NCBI GenBank assembly: GCA_037953745.1
Contig: JBAKBP010001399.1
Coordinates: 1-64,000 of the forward strand
Origin: Lithodes maja
Lineage: Eukaryota; Arthropoda; Malacostraca; Decapoda; Lithodidae
Direction of reading: 5' to 3'
DNA: 64,000 bases
Positions 22,303-31,942 of the stretch are shown piece after piece (within the stretch, counting starts at the first letter, position 1; every line of letters starts with the position of its first letter). The position numbers were made by a program, and so were the translations under genes. The notes under the pieces are model-generated. The model had not been told where the DNA came from, did not search any database, and saw only the letters and a program-made list of their open reading frames with translations.

Positions 22303-23441
22303 GTGGTGTATACAGCGGTGGGATAATTCTGGGAAGGTTGGGTTTAATTAGTGACAACGCTTGTGTTTATTCCCGGGATTATCCGTATCCTTTACTCCGA
22401 TTGCCTTGCATTATCTTTCTATCACGCTACCACATTTCAGAAAAGAGATATTGCAAAAGTTTTAGGTTTATGTTTTGTCGCGTTACCACGTTTCAGTTGT
22501 TATGATTACCATAGTTATGTATAAGTACGGAATGGGTTTGTATTGTAAAATGTCGAAAAATGAAGGAACCAATTCCCTCAGCATCCACGTGGGTGAAGAA
22601 GGGGGAGCTTGGAGTGACAATCCTCTCGCCACCCACATGGGTGAAGGAGAGGTGATCGATGGCAGGAATGGTTAGTGGAACAGTGCGGAGGAAATGGAGA
22701 AGTGGAGTAGAGGAGTAGAAACTAGCACCTCGTCATTACAGGAAGCCCTGTAGACTGGATGAGTAATGTTTAAAAGGGTTAGAGCCTTATTTTGTAGTAC
22801 TGTATTGTGGTGTGTGACCCCTCTTTGGTTGGCCAGTCTTGCGTGTTGTTGCCCTTGGTAGTCGCCCGTGTTTGGGTGGCAGGTAAATCTCTTCATTGTA
22901 ACTGGAGCTGCTGTGGACTTTTTGGGAAGTCGTGTGTATAGCCTCCATGGGGTGGCTCTTTAGTACAATGCAGACAGATGTTTCGGGGGTAGGGAATAGA
23001 CCGATCACATCAGGACGTGGGGTAGTGGTGTAGAAGGGGGAGCCTACGGGTTCTCCCAGGACTCGTCTACCTCATCGAGTGTGTAGGGCAACCTTGTCTG
23101 GTGAACGCCCGCGCTCTACCTACACCTGGGCTTCTGGGGTTCACAGTAGTATTAGGGGTGGAGGGATCAGGTGTTCTGGGCTGTAATGATTGGGTTAGTT
23201 AAAGGTGGGCCACACACAGTTGTAGTTGTTTTGGTTTAATTGTTTATATGTACTACTGGAATTTTTTTTTGTAATTGGGTATGTCCAACGATCACGGGGA
23301 TGGTGCTCTTTCTGACTCCTATGGCTCAGTTGATTAAGTGTAATCGTGTTATGTTTGTGCCCATTTTCTTGTAAGGCACCGGATTGTAATAATTTAGGCT
23401 GAAAGTGAGCGAGTAAAAGTCTTAAGGGGGGAAAAAAGCTG
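22303..23441 (+). other. internal region of the LTR element, non-coding
   Basis: A candidate primer-binding site begins with TGG at 22304, right after the LTR (TGGTGTATACAGCGGTGGG); I cannot name the matching tRNA. The largest open frames are below 95 residues on either strand and none resembles gag, protease, RT or integrase. The region ends in the polypurine tract. Confidence 0.75.
23424..23438 (+). promoter_or_regulatory. polypurine tract
   Basis: AAGGGGGGAAAAAAG lies three bases before the 3' LTR start (TGTAAGGGG at 23442). In LTR retroelements this is the primer for plus-strand DNA synthesis. It supports reading the direct repeats as true LTRs on the plus strand. Confidence 0.88.
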
Positions 23442-24341
23442 TGTAAGGGGTCTAAATTGACTAGGCTTGATTTTGGCAATATTTACATCAAGACTTTTTC
23501 TGTTCACTCACTTTAAGCCCAATAATGACCCAGTCAGTGTTGAGATTAGGTGAAATGTTCGGTATTATGTTATTATCTTGATTAAGATATCAGTTGACAT
23601 ATATTAAATTGTAATGACTAGAAAGAAATAATTAAATAGGCCCAATGGTGTCTAATAGGTATGAGGGTTATTATTCTAACTTTACATATTAAATATAATT
23701 GTTTGGTATTGTTATATTAAGTTTAGAAAAGGGGTGTCACAATCGAAGCAATGTTGTTTTGGAATTAGAATGAAATTTACTTGTTTTGGCCATTTAATCA
23801 CTTCCAGGTGTATACAGTTAATTGCAAAGCATAACTTTAACTTTGTGAATCTAGTATAATGCTGATATTTGGCCTAATAATTGCTTGAACCGGGTCTCTA
23901 GTGTGACACCCTGATTCTGAGGCCTTAGCGACAAGTGCCCACCTCAAGGGGGTTTGACAGGTGGAAATTTATGAGTCCTACCTCCAACTTAAAAACTATA
24001 GTCTTACATAGGATATCGTAAGTAATAGTTAACATGTTTGTGCCTGAAATTCGTTGCATCATATAAAAGTAATTCAATTATCCTTTGAAAGTCTTATTAG
24101 ACTCCTAAGTAAGTTGAGGAGCTCATTTAATCAAGGTATGGTTATTGTTGTGACAAAGGACGCTGACCCCGAGTCCTACAGAGCCTAGAGCCGAGAGTGC
24201 CAGCGTCATTCCCTCCCAGTCGCCAGCCTCGGGCGGACTAAAGGGAAATATTTGGCTTAACTCAGTATAAATTTCCCTTTTGTGTTGTGTTTAGATAAAA
24301 CCTTCAGTTGAAGGTGAGTTGAAGTGAATTGTGAAGTATTT

Positions 24342-24551
24342 GAAATGCCGGGTGTGAAGGGAATTCATGGTCTCCTGAAATATCCCAAGGCTACCTTTAG
24401 GATCAACTTTTCCTGGTACCTGGCGCGGGGTACGAATCTCTGAAGGGAATTTAACCCCCCTAAAAACCCACAGGTTTTGAGATGCCTTGGGTGGGGTTCG
24501 AACCCTGGTTAGTGACCCAACCATCACCACCAGGCCCGCGCGCTAACCCAC
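24342..24551 (-). repeat. block A, copy 1: tRNA-like 210-bp repeat
   Basis: On the minus strand it starts GTGGGTTAGCGCGCGGG (box-A-like) and carries a perfect box B, GGTTCGAACCC. The same 210 bp recurs at 29012-29221. Here it directly precedes LINE ORF1 on the opposite strand, so it serves either as the LINE's 5' untranslated region or as an older SINE captured by it. Confidence 0.75.
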
Positions 24552-24590
24552 CATGCCTGTGATTTTCAGGCATATTGTGATTATATCGTC

Positions 24591-25583
24591 ATGGCGCCGC
24601 AACGAACCTGCACGAGTTGTTCCGGTAAATTTGGCCCTACCATGTTTGTTGATACTGATGTCCAAATTTGTAGATTTTGCCAGCTCCGAGAGAAGATTGC
24701 GGATGAATTGAATGCAGCTCACCGCAAGATCGATGCCCTGACTACGAAGCTTGAATCCCTTCAAGAATTTGCCACACTCAACGTAGGAGTGCCCTCGGCC
24801 CAAGAAACCACTACTATGTCAACCGCCATTCCAGTGCATACAGTACCGGTACCCACACCAGCAGCTACCTTAGATGTTGCAGATAATAATAATGACTCTA
24901 CTCTCACTCCCCCCCAGGACAACTTTCAGTTAGTGAGAAACAATGTCCATCCCAGTACCAGTACCAGGAAGGTCATCCCGACAACATGCCAAAACCGCTT
25001 CAAAATTCTGGCTATTGACGAGGAAGAGGAAACGGAAGAAGTTCGGCTTGTGGGCGACTCCATGGTCCGTGGCCAACTAACCGAGTTCTGCGCCAGGGCA
25101 CCCAGGACCAGAAAGCGATTCTGTATCCCAGGTGGCGGCGTGGACGACATTGTTGCGGCTCTGGAAGAGGTTTCCAGGCTCGCCCCCGCAAGCACTACGT
25201 ACATCATCCACGTTGGATCTAACGATGTCCAACGGACGCGGTCAGAGGAACTACTTTGCAAGTACCGGCGGCTGATCAGGTCCTTCAAGGAAAAATCTAA
25301 TAGAATCTTAATTTCAGGAATTGTTCCCCGGATTGATGTAGAAAACCGATTCTACAACATAGCTACCAGTACAAATCGCCGACTAGCCAAACTCTGCAGG
25401 GAGGAGAACATCGGCTTTGTCGACACGTGGGATAATTTTTACTATGATAAATCTTTGTTTTCAGGAGATGGTGTACATCTCAATGAAGTAGGAGCTGCAC
25501 GTCTTGGTCGTCTGCTGAACGATGCAGTCAAGGATTTCCGTTCAAAAAACGGGGTCAACCAGACCCAAGACAGGGTAGTGTAA
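24591..25583 (+). CDS. LINE ORF1: zinc-finger, coiled-coil, SGNH esterase protein
   Basis: 330 residues. Residues 4-30 hold two CxxC pairs (CTSC and CRFC, 16 residues apart), likely a PHD/zinc-finger-like unit. About 35-60 is a heptad-rich helix (LREKIADEL...LTTKLESLQ). A Ser/Thr/Pro-rich linker follows. About 150-320 is an SGNH hydrolase: GDS with Ser157, GSND in the third block, and DGVHLN with Asp293 and His296. CR1-clade ORF1 proteins commonly carry such esterase domains and bind the element's RNA; the esterase substrate is unknown. The frame is complete, with the start 39 bases after block A and the stop 65 bases before ORF2. Confidence 0.87.
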   Translation: MAPQRTCTSCSGKFGPTMFVDTDVQICRFCQLREKIADELNAAHRKIDALTTKLESLQEFATLNVGVPSAQETTTMSTAIPVHTVPVPTPAATLDVADNNNDSTLTPPQDNFQLVRNNVHPSTSTRKVIPTTCQNRFKILAIDEEEETEEVRLVGDSMVRGQLTEFCARAPRTRKRFCIPGGGVDDIVAALEEVSRLAPASTTYIIHVGSNDVQRTRSEELLCKYRRLIRSFKEKSNRILISGIVPRIDVENRFYNIATSTNRRLAKLCREENIGFVDTWDNFYYDKSLFSGDGVHLNEVGAARLGRLLNDAVKDFRSKNGVNQTQDRVV

Positions 25584-25648
25584 GTCAAATACGAACTGAA
25601 AATTCAGACAACGCACAATCAGTAACATCCAACTCTAATACTCTTAAG

Positions 25649-28366
25649 GTGTTTTATGTAAATGCTCGTAGCATACGCAATAAATTTTCAGATCTAGAAG
25701 AAATCGTGTTTACAGAACATTATGATATAATCGGCATTACAGAATCTTGGTTAAATACGGAAGACAGAGACTTTTTAGCCGAATATACGCTTCCTGGTTA
25801 TACAATGTTTGAGAAAAGTCGGATCAATAGAAATGGAGGAGGAGTTCTGTTTTTTATAAAGGAAAGTCTTAATCCCGTCTTAATGTCAAAACCTCAAATT
25901 GCGAATATAGACATATCTTACGTACTATTAAATAATAAACGAGGAACTAAAATAACACTAGCTTTATTATACAGACCCCCATCTCAATCAGTGCAAACTG
26001 ACAGTGAAATTTATGAACAAATTGCAGAAATAACTAACATACAAGACACCGTAATTCTTGGCGATTTCAACTTACCCGTGACTAAATGGGGCGATATTCT
26101 TACTTCACACTCTGGACACGACCTCTATGCTAACTTGCAAGAGAGTTCACTTTTTCAATTTGTACAATCTCCGACCCGTGGTAATAATGTGCTTGACCTT
26201 GTACTCGCAACAAAAGAAGAATTAATAGAGAATTTGAATGTTGGTGATGAATTCAGTAACAGCGACCATCGTACGATAACTTTCACTTTAAAGTTTACTA
26301 GTAACAAATCAAATAGCAGCATTGAGAAAGTCCCTAATTTCAAGAAAGCAAATTTTCATAAACTTAAATCAAAACTTAAAGAAACTGACTGGAGCTTTCT
26401 GACTAACAATAACGACATAAATACATCTTGGGAGTGTTTCACAACCACTTACCTTAAGGCAGTGCAAGACTGCATACCATCGAAAATACGGCGTCCAGGC
26501 CAAAATGATAAGCCCAAATGGTGGAATAAAGATATTTCAGACTGTCTGCTTGCTAAAAAATTTGCTAATGATAGATTAAAATCCTCACAAAATGACGAAG
26601 AACGGGTGAAATTTGTAGAGCTACGACGCAAAGCCAAAAAGTTAATTAAGCAAAGTAAAAAGACCCTGGAGTTACATGTTGCGAATCAAAGTAAAACAAA
26701 CCCGAAAGAATTCTATAGTTATATCAGAAAGAAAAAAGTAGTTACTTCAACTGTTGGACCGTTAGTCGATGAAAATGGAGAATACACCAAAGACGAAGTA
26801 CAAATGAGTAATGCCCTCAATACCTTCTTTGCATCAGTTTTTACAACCGAAGACCTCAGTGATATCCCTACACCATCGCCGATTCAGATTGATAATTCAG
26901 ATGTTCTAAGCAATATCACCGTTACAGAGAGAGAAGTATTGAATTGTTTAGATAAACTCAAGGTAAATAAAACGCCTGGACCTGATACAATCTCACCTAG
27001 AGTTCTAAAGGAAGCTAAGGATGAGCTCTCCAAACCACTGACATTGCTATTCAATGAATCCTTGCAGTCTGGGACTATGCCTGATCAGTGGAAGCTAGCC
27101 AACGTAACACCGATATTCAAAAAAGGCAGCAAATCCCTACCCAGTAACTATCGTCCAATTAGCTTAACCTCAATTGTATGTAAAATGCTAGAAACGGTCA
27201 TAAGAGACAGACTCGTAAATCACTTAGAGGCAAATAACTTACTTAAAGATACTCAACACGGCTTTCGTAAAAAACGTTCCTGTTTAACAAACCTCTTAGA
27301 CTTCTTCCACGATATCTTCAACCTCTACGATGAGAGTAAAGCTGTAGATATTATATACCTTGATTTTCAAAAGGCCTTTGACAAAGTTCCCCACAAACGA
27401 TTACTGCTAAAACTAAAAGCGCATGGAATACAAGACGGTGTGTTGAAATGGATAGAAAATTGGCTCAGCGACAGAAAGCAAAGAGTAGTCATAAACGGTA
27501 AGGCATCTAAATGGACCAATGTAAGTAGTGGGGTACCCCAGGGATCGGTACTAGGACCAATTCTCTTTCTAATTTACATCAACGACATAGATGAGGGTCT
27601 CACCTGTACAGTCTCGAAATTTGCTGACGATACAAAAATTGCAAATAGCGTACTCTCAAAAGAACAAGTTGACGATATGCAACACAATCTAGATAAATTG
27701 TCATGTTGGGCCCAAATTTGGCAAATGAGTTTCAATGCGGATAAATGTAAAGTACTACATATCGGATACCTAAATGAGAAAGCAAACTATTCGATGAATG
27801 GCACTCAGCTTAAGAATGTAAACAAAGAAACCGATCTGGGAGTAACAATATCGAGTAACCTAAAACCGAGTCAACAATGTTCAGAAGTTGTTAAGAAGGC
27901 AAACAAAATAATTGGCTTTATAGGCAGGTCATTTGAGCATAAATCCAAAGATGTTATCCTAACCCTTTACAATTCCTTAGTCCGCCCTCTTCTGGAATAC
28001 TGCGTTCAATCCTGGTGCCCTTATTACCAAAAAGATATAAACAAGCTAGAACGAGTTCAACGTAGAGTTACCAAAATGATACCTAGCCTAAAGAACAAAC
28101 CATACGAAGAGCGTCTTAGAGAATTAAATCTATTTCCTTTAACCCAGCGCAGATTAAGAGGCGACTTAATTCAAGTGTTCAAAATCATCAAAGGCATCGA
28201 CAATATGAACTGTAGTAAGTACTTCACTATCGACCAATCTACAGTAATTACACGCGGGGAAACGGTTGCAAAATTATTGGTAAATCTTTTAACTCACACG
28301 AATCTAAGAATTTCTTCTTCAATCGAGTTGTCAACTTGTGGAATGGGCTTCCCCGAGACGTTATAG
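25649..28366 (+). CDS. LINE ORF2: endonuclease and reverse transcriptase, frameshifted near C-terminus
   Basis: 905 residues. The N-terminal APE-type endonuclease shows VNARSIRNKF, ITESWLN, GGGVLFF, LLYRPPS, LGDFN and SDHRT. The RT follows from about residue 440: PGPDTISPRVLK, NYRPISLTS, QHGFRKKRSC, YLDFQKAFDKVPH, SGVPQGSVLGPILF and FADD with Asp660. All catalytic residues I can see are kept. Near 28280 the frame slips; a second frame continues NFFFNRVVNLWNGLP...DSFKLRLDKYL to a stop at about 28450, so roughly 60 native C-terminal residues are lost. RT order and ORF1 type point to the CR1/L2 group. The protein nicks target DNA and copies its RNA there. Confidence 0.9.
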   Translation: MFYVNARSIRNKFSDLEEIVFTEHYDIIGITESWLNTEDRDFLAEYTLPGYTMFEKSRINRNGGGVLFFIKESLNPVLMSKPQIANIDISYVLLNNKRGTKITLALLYRPPSQSVQTDSEIYEQIAEITNIQDTVILGDFNLPVTKWGDILTSHSGHDLYANLQESSLFQFVQSPTRGNNVLDLVLATKEELIENLNVGDEFSNSDHRTITFTLKFTSNKSNSSIEKVPNFKKANFHKLKSKLKETDWSFLTNNNDINTSWECFTTTYLKAVQDCIPSKIRRPGQNDKPKWWNKDISDCLLAKKFANDRLKSSQNDEERVKFVELRRKAKKLIKQSKKTLELHVANQSKTNPKEFYSYIRKKKVVTSTVGPLVDENGEYTKDEVQMSNALNTFFASVFTTEDLSDIPTPSPIQIDNSDVLSNITVTEREVLNCLDKLKVNKTPGPDTISPRVLKEAKDELSKPLTLLFNESLQSGTMPDQWKLANVTPIFKKGSKSLPSNYRPISLTSIVCKMLETVIRDRLVNHLEANNLLKDTQHGFRKKRSCLTNLLDFFHDIFNLYDESKAVDIIYLDFQKAFDKVPHKRLLLKLKAHGIQDGVLKWIENWLSDRKQRVVINGKASKWTNVSSGVPQGSVLGPILFLIYINDIDEGLTCTVSKFADDTKIANSVLSKEQVDDMQHNLDKLSCWAQIWQMSFNADKCKVLHIGYLNEKANYSMNGTQLKNVNKETDLGVTISSNLKPSQQCSEVVKKANKIIGFIGRSFEHKSKDVILTLYNSLVRPLLEYCVQSWCPYYQKDINKLERVQRRVTKMIPSLKNKPYEERLRELNLFPLTQRRLRGDLIQVFKIIKGIDNMNCSKYFTIDQSTVITRGETVAKLLVNLLTHTNLRISSSIELSTCGMGFPETL

Positions 28367-28451
28367 ACTGCAGCACCGTTGATTCATTTAAACTCCGCTT
28401 AGACAAATATCTCGCATCAAACCCGCGACTGACTGCGTTTGTAAATGAATA

Positions 28452-28668
28452 ACTTTATTGTATACCCCCCTCAGTTACTAACCCATCTGTCCCCTACTAA
28501 CTTCCTAATCCTGCCACGGACATTAGTTCTAGGGCAGTAGTTCCCTTTCCAATGTTCCCTTACCCACTCTAAACCACTGTTTGGACACTTGATCCTCAGT
28601 GTTTTGGAGGACAAGCAGCCTAGAAGGGTCACTAGACCTGTTGTTGCTTGATTTCCTTTGTACTCCTT
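28452..28668 (+). other. LINE 3' untranslated region
   Basis: Non-coding sequence between the native end of ORF2 and block B. No further motif was recognised. Confidence 0.6.
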
Positions 28669-28854
28669 TGTACTACCACGGACGTACTAAAAGTATAGCA
28701 ACCTTAGTCCGATTTTTAAGAACCAGGTGATAGTCTCGTGGTGTTATCACGTGATGAGTTTATTGGACTTACCATCTACGACTATTTTACGCTATACCTG
28801 ACGTCAACTCGGGTTAGTATTATTGTGGGTGCGGGACATTTTCGAGGGCATTAC
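28669..28854 (+). repeat. block B, copy 1: LINE 3' terminal sequence
   Basis: It starts TGTACTACCACGGACGTACT and ends GAGGGCATTAC, and is essentially identical to 29222-29407. Copy 2 ends exactly at the target-site duplication, so block B is the 3' end recognised during insertion. Confidence 0.85.
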
Positions 28855-29011
28855 ATTACATCCTTCTTTAACTAGGCTAGTCCCTAGCCTATTTTAAGGT
28901 CGTAAGGTATCGTAGCTGTATTACCTCAGCAATCTCAATATTGTTGGTATAGGGTTCGCGTGACGGGTGCTCCACGTAGCTACCTGGTCACGTTCCCTAG
29001 CTGCCACCAAT

Positions 29012-29407
29012 GAAATGCCGGGTGTGAAGGGAATTCATGGTCTCCTGAAATATCCCCAGGCTACCTTTAGGATCAACTTTTCCTGGTACCTGGCGCGGGG
29101 TACGAACCTCTGAAGGGAATTTAACCCCCCTAAAAACCCACAGGTTTTGAGATGCCTTGGGTGGGGTTCGAACCCTGGTTAGTGACCCAACCATCACCAC
29201 CAGGCCCGCGCGCTAACCCACTGTACTACCACGGACGTACTAAAAGTATAGCAACCTTAGTCCGATTTTTAAGAACCAGGTGATAGTCTCGTGGTGTTAT
29301 CACGTGATGAGTTTATTGGACTTACCATCTACGACTATTTTACGCTATACCTGACGTCAACTCGGGTTAGTATTATTGTGGGTGCGGGACATTTTCGAGG
29401 GCATTAC
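29012..29407. repeat. short A-B derivative (block A copy 2 plus block B copy 2)
   Basis: This 396-bp unit fuses the tRNA-like block A directly to the LINE 3' end block B. Such a head plus LINE tail is the layout of a SINE that borrows its partner LINE's machinery, except that the tRNA-like promoter faces the opposite way. It is joined to the LINE through a 157-bp linker (28855-29011). Confidence 0.75.
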
Positions 29408-30793
29408 AGTATTTAAGATAAGTTTTAAAACCATTTTTAAGCCCAGTTTCTTATATGTAACTACGAAATTATACGACATCCTTTGTCTTGGTCGAAGGTG
29501 AAATTATTCATTCCGTCTGATAATTAATCATTTAGATTTCAAATCCATATTATTTTTCCTGCCAACCTTATTATGTATTAAGATAATAATGTTAATTGTA
29601 TTATGTTAGTGTAGTATTCTCACAGCAATAAGATCCCGTATGCCAAGTTCAGTATATGTAACTTAATGTAACCAACATTCCTTTGTGAGTAGGGTGTATA
29701 TAGGCCTACGCTCCATTTTCTATTTGGACCATTTTCTTTATATATCTTTGAGGGTCAACTAAGTAAAATTTGTCTGACCCAACAAATTATAAACCCGTTA
29801 TTTTGTTGTCTCTTAATTGATACATTTGACCACTTTTGTAATGTTGATATGAATTAAGATTTATCATTTTGTCAGTTTTATTAATGGTAATGTTAATATC
29901 AGGTCCCAGGTCAGGAGCAAAGTCCAGGGAGAAGTACCAGGTGCAGTGTCCTGTGTCCACCCCAGTGGACATGACCTAGTGGCTGTACTGAGACAGGATG
30001 CTGTTGGTGTTATTGAGCCTTGAGCTAACCTTCACCCCATTGTGAGCTGTTGTACGCCTTATGAACCTAGTGACCGAGTGTGTGTTTACTAGGGTAGTGG
30101 CCTTGGGGTCACCTGTTGAAGGGTTTTAGTTAACTTTGATGTGGTGATAAGAAGTAGTTCAGTGCGCCAATAATACCGATATATTCCGTGCTTGACTAAA
30201 GTAATAATTGTATTGATTTGTGTATCACAGTGAAAAGTGTATTTCTCTTTACAGTGTTTTAATATAGTTAAGAATACCAAACGGTATATTGTGTTTTTAT
30301 TTATCCTGTGTCATTTAGACCATTTGCATTCATTCACCTGTATTTCCGTGCATGCAACGGCCATTAAGCTACCAGAGTAATAAGTTGGACCAATCATCAA
30401 GTCAGGAAGAAACACAATAATGGAATGAACAAGAAATAATAAATAAGGCGGGGGTAAAAGCAAAGTCCCAGGAACAATAGAAAAGAAAAGGAAAGATTAC
30501 GAAAAAAAAAACTTACACTAGCATCAGTTTGGCCTCAGTAAGTTAGGTAAGTTAGATCAGAATCTGTCGATTGATGGCAACCCCAAATTTCTCCGACTCC
30601 TAGCGGTCCCTCAGTGTACGATTGACTATTGTGGGGAAAATACCGGGCGGTCCGCCTCCTCGTCAGTAAGTTAACTATTCCTGTCTGAGGGGGTTAAGCC
30701 GACACACATATAGTCGCTCCTCGTCAAAGGTTGATGAAAGAGCGGCTGAGAGTGACTGCTTAGGAAGTCGAGGGGTGGTCTCTTGCACAGACT

Positions 30794-31278
30794 GGGAGGT
30801 TTGACGTACCTCCCAACCTACCAAATAGGAAAACCTACTATTTGGTAGTAGTCTTGGAAAATCCAACGTCAAGGCTATTAACCTAATTGCAATGACGACT
30901 TGTCTATTTTGACTGCTATGTCGTCATTCCAACCGCGGTTAAAAAGAAAACGTCTAGAGTCTACTCCCTATCTTGCTCTAGGAGACGTTGTACATTAACC
31001 AAAACTACCACCGAAGGTGAAAAAAGCATAGAAGAGAAGAAAAAGGGGTTTACCTTAGTTACCGCTTAAGGCCCATCCCGTGTTCCGTCATGTGCAGATC
31101 CCTGTCGAACGTGCGCATGAGCGACCCTCTCTTGTTATCACATCTCACGTCAGCAGAAGAACGCGGATGGGCAGGGGTCCGGCGTGAGGGAGGGTATTAT
31201 GTACGTTGGATTTTCCAAGACTACTACCAAATAGTAGGTTTTCCTATTTGGTAGGTTGGGAGGTACGTCAAACCTCCC
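30794..31278. mobile_element. 485-bp foldback element holding a DIRS-like terminal repeat
   Basis: Arms 30794-30869 and 31203-31278 are perfect 76-bp reverse complements. Each arm contains smaller hairpins (GGGAGGT...ACCTCCC and CTACCAAATAG...CTATTTGGTAG). Sequence from about 30850 to 31143 also matches, in reverse, the terminal 300 bp of the DIRS-like element (38953-39256). It may be the left terminal structure of that element or a non-autonomous derivative beside it. Confidence 0.75.
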
Positions 31279-31328
31279 AATTTGTTAGTAGTCTTGGCAA
31301 ATCCAACGTCAAGGCTGCATAACAAATA

Positions 31329-31515
31329 AGGTTGAATAACCTTATGAATTAATTTCATCTGGGGGATATCCCCAACTGTAATTAATTCTACAGCACTAAG
31401 CGACGAAGGCTATATAGCACTGGAAACTGTCGTAGCATAGCCGAGATTCGAACCCACGCGGCTAGTCGTCACCAACATAGCGCTAGAGCCTTACCCCGTT
31501 AGACCACGACAGCTC
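31329..31515 (-). repeat. tRNA-derived SINE with 14-bp target duplication
   Basis: It is flanked by CTGCATAACAAATA at 31315-31328 and 31516-31529. On the minus strand the head has box A TGGTCTAACGGGG and box B GGTTCGAATCTC. CTGTCGT and ACGACAG, 72 bases apart, could close a stem, but the T arm does not fit a functional tRNA. It lies just inside the left end of the DIRS-like element. Confidence 0.88.
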
Positions 31516-31529
31516 CTGCATAACAAATA

Positions 31530-31942
31530 GGAGGAGGACATCCAAGCCCAACCTACCAAAAACCAATGCATAAAACAAAAGTATGAATGACAAAGACACA
31601 ATTTAAACAAGAGAGTCTAATAAAAGAGTGAAAAACTGAGGAGTAGCTAAAAAGAACAGTTTTAACACATGCCCGTCATTCATAGTAATGCAAAAACATA
31701 GACTTGTCTGAAACCAAAAAGGTACTGTACCCAAAATCCCTTTTCTTCAAAAACCAACAAAAACACTGAACACAAGAACAAAACACAATTTTCAATGTGG
31801 CAAAAACACTTATGTACTGGAACAATACATAATCCCAAACTTGCAATCCAGTGTTGCAAACCCGTACACCCCCCCCCCCCCCTTTGTCATATAAAACAAA
31901 GGAAAAGAACGAGGGACAAGGGGGGAAGACCAGGGATCTTCG
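31530..31942. other. DIRS-like element, A-rich non-coding left side
   Basis: A-rich sequence (plus strand) with a C-run of about 18 at 31868-31882. No frame recognised. It would be the 3' untranslated side of the minus-strand recombinase. Confidence 0.55.

Larger units (their letters stand above)
24342..29407 (+). mobile_element. composite CR1-like LINE insertion
   Basis: The insertion is flanked by a 7-bp duplication, AGTATTT (24335-24341 and 29408-29414), whose single copy is seen in the 5' LTR. Internal order: block A (24342-24551), ORF1, ORF2, 3' untranslated region, block B (28669-28854), a 157-bp linker, block A again (29012-29221), block B again (29222-29407). A and B repeats are near-identical pairs. 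The start coincides with an A and the end with a B, so the insert looks like a full LINE followed by an A-B short derivative. Confidence 0.87.
20298..30517 (+). mobile_element. non-autonomous LTR retroelement with 2.0-kb LTRs
   Basis: Two direct repeats of 2005 and about 2003 bp (20298-22302 and 23442-30517 minus an insertion) start TGTAAGGGG; the first ends CCCCTTACA and the second CTTACA. The element is flanked by a 4-bp duplication, CTAG at 20294-20297 and 30518-30521. A polypurine tract stands directly before the 3' LTR. The 1.14-kb centre has no gag or pol. Family knowledge: elements with long repeats and no coding capacity depend on proteins from a related autonomous LTR retrotransposon. 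LTR differences are few by eye, so the insertion looks young. Confidence 0.9.
23442..30517 (+). repeat. 3' LTR, split by a LINE-bearing insertion
   Basis: It matches the 5' LTR from TGTAAGGGG through AGTATTT (24335-24341), then resumes at 29408 with AGTATTTAAGATAAG to the end at 30517. The terminal stretch is degraded to an A-run plus CTTACA where the 5' copy has CCTCCCCTTACA. Confidence 0.9.
20171..30697. mobile_element. candidate small TTAA element, interrupted by an LTR element
   Basis: TTAACCCCCTTCGACCC at 20171 and, in reverse, TTAACCCCCTCAGACAGG at 30697 could be the two ends of a roughly 300-bp TTAA element that received the LTR element at CTAG. The left piece (20175-20297) holds repeated ATATGACGCTAGAGCGTCATATG palindromes. 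The LTR element split one of them, and the other half (CTAGCATCAG) resumes at 30518. The shared ends are short, so the call is tentative. Confidence 0.5.

Noticed and set aside
22304..23441. gag or pol remnants in the LTR element centre
   Set aside because: I translated the longest frames (66-94 residues) and found no gag, protease, RT or integrase motif.
31430..31515. Functional class II tRNA gene
   Set aside because: A 7-bp terminal stem can be drawn, but the T arm is misplaced and the segment is bounded by a 14-bp target duplication, so it is a SINE head.
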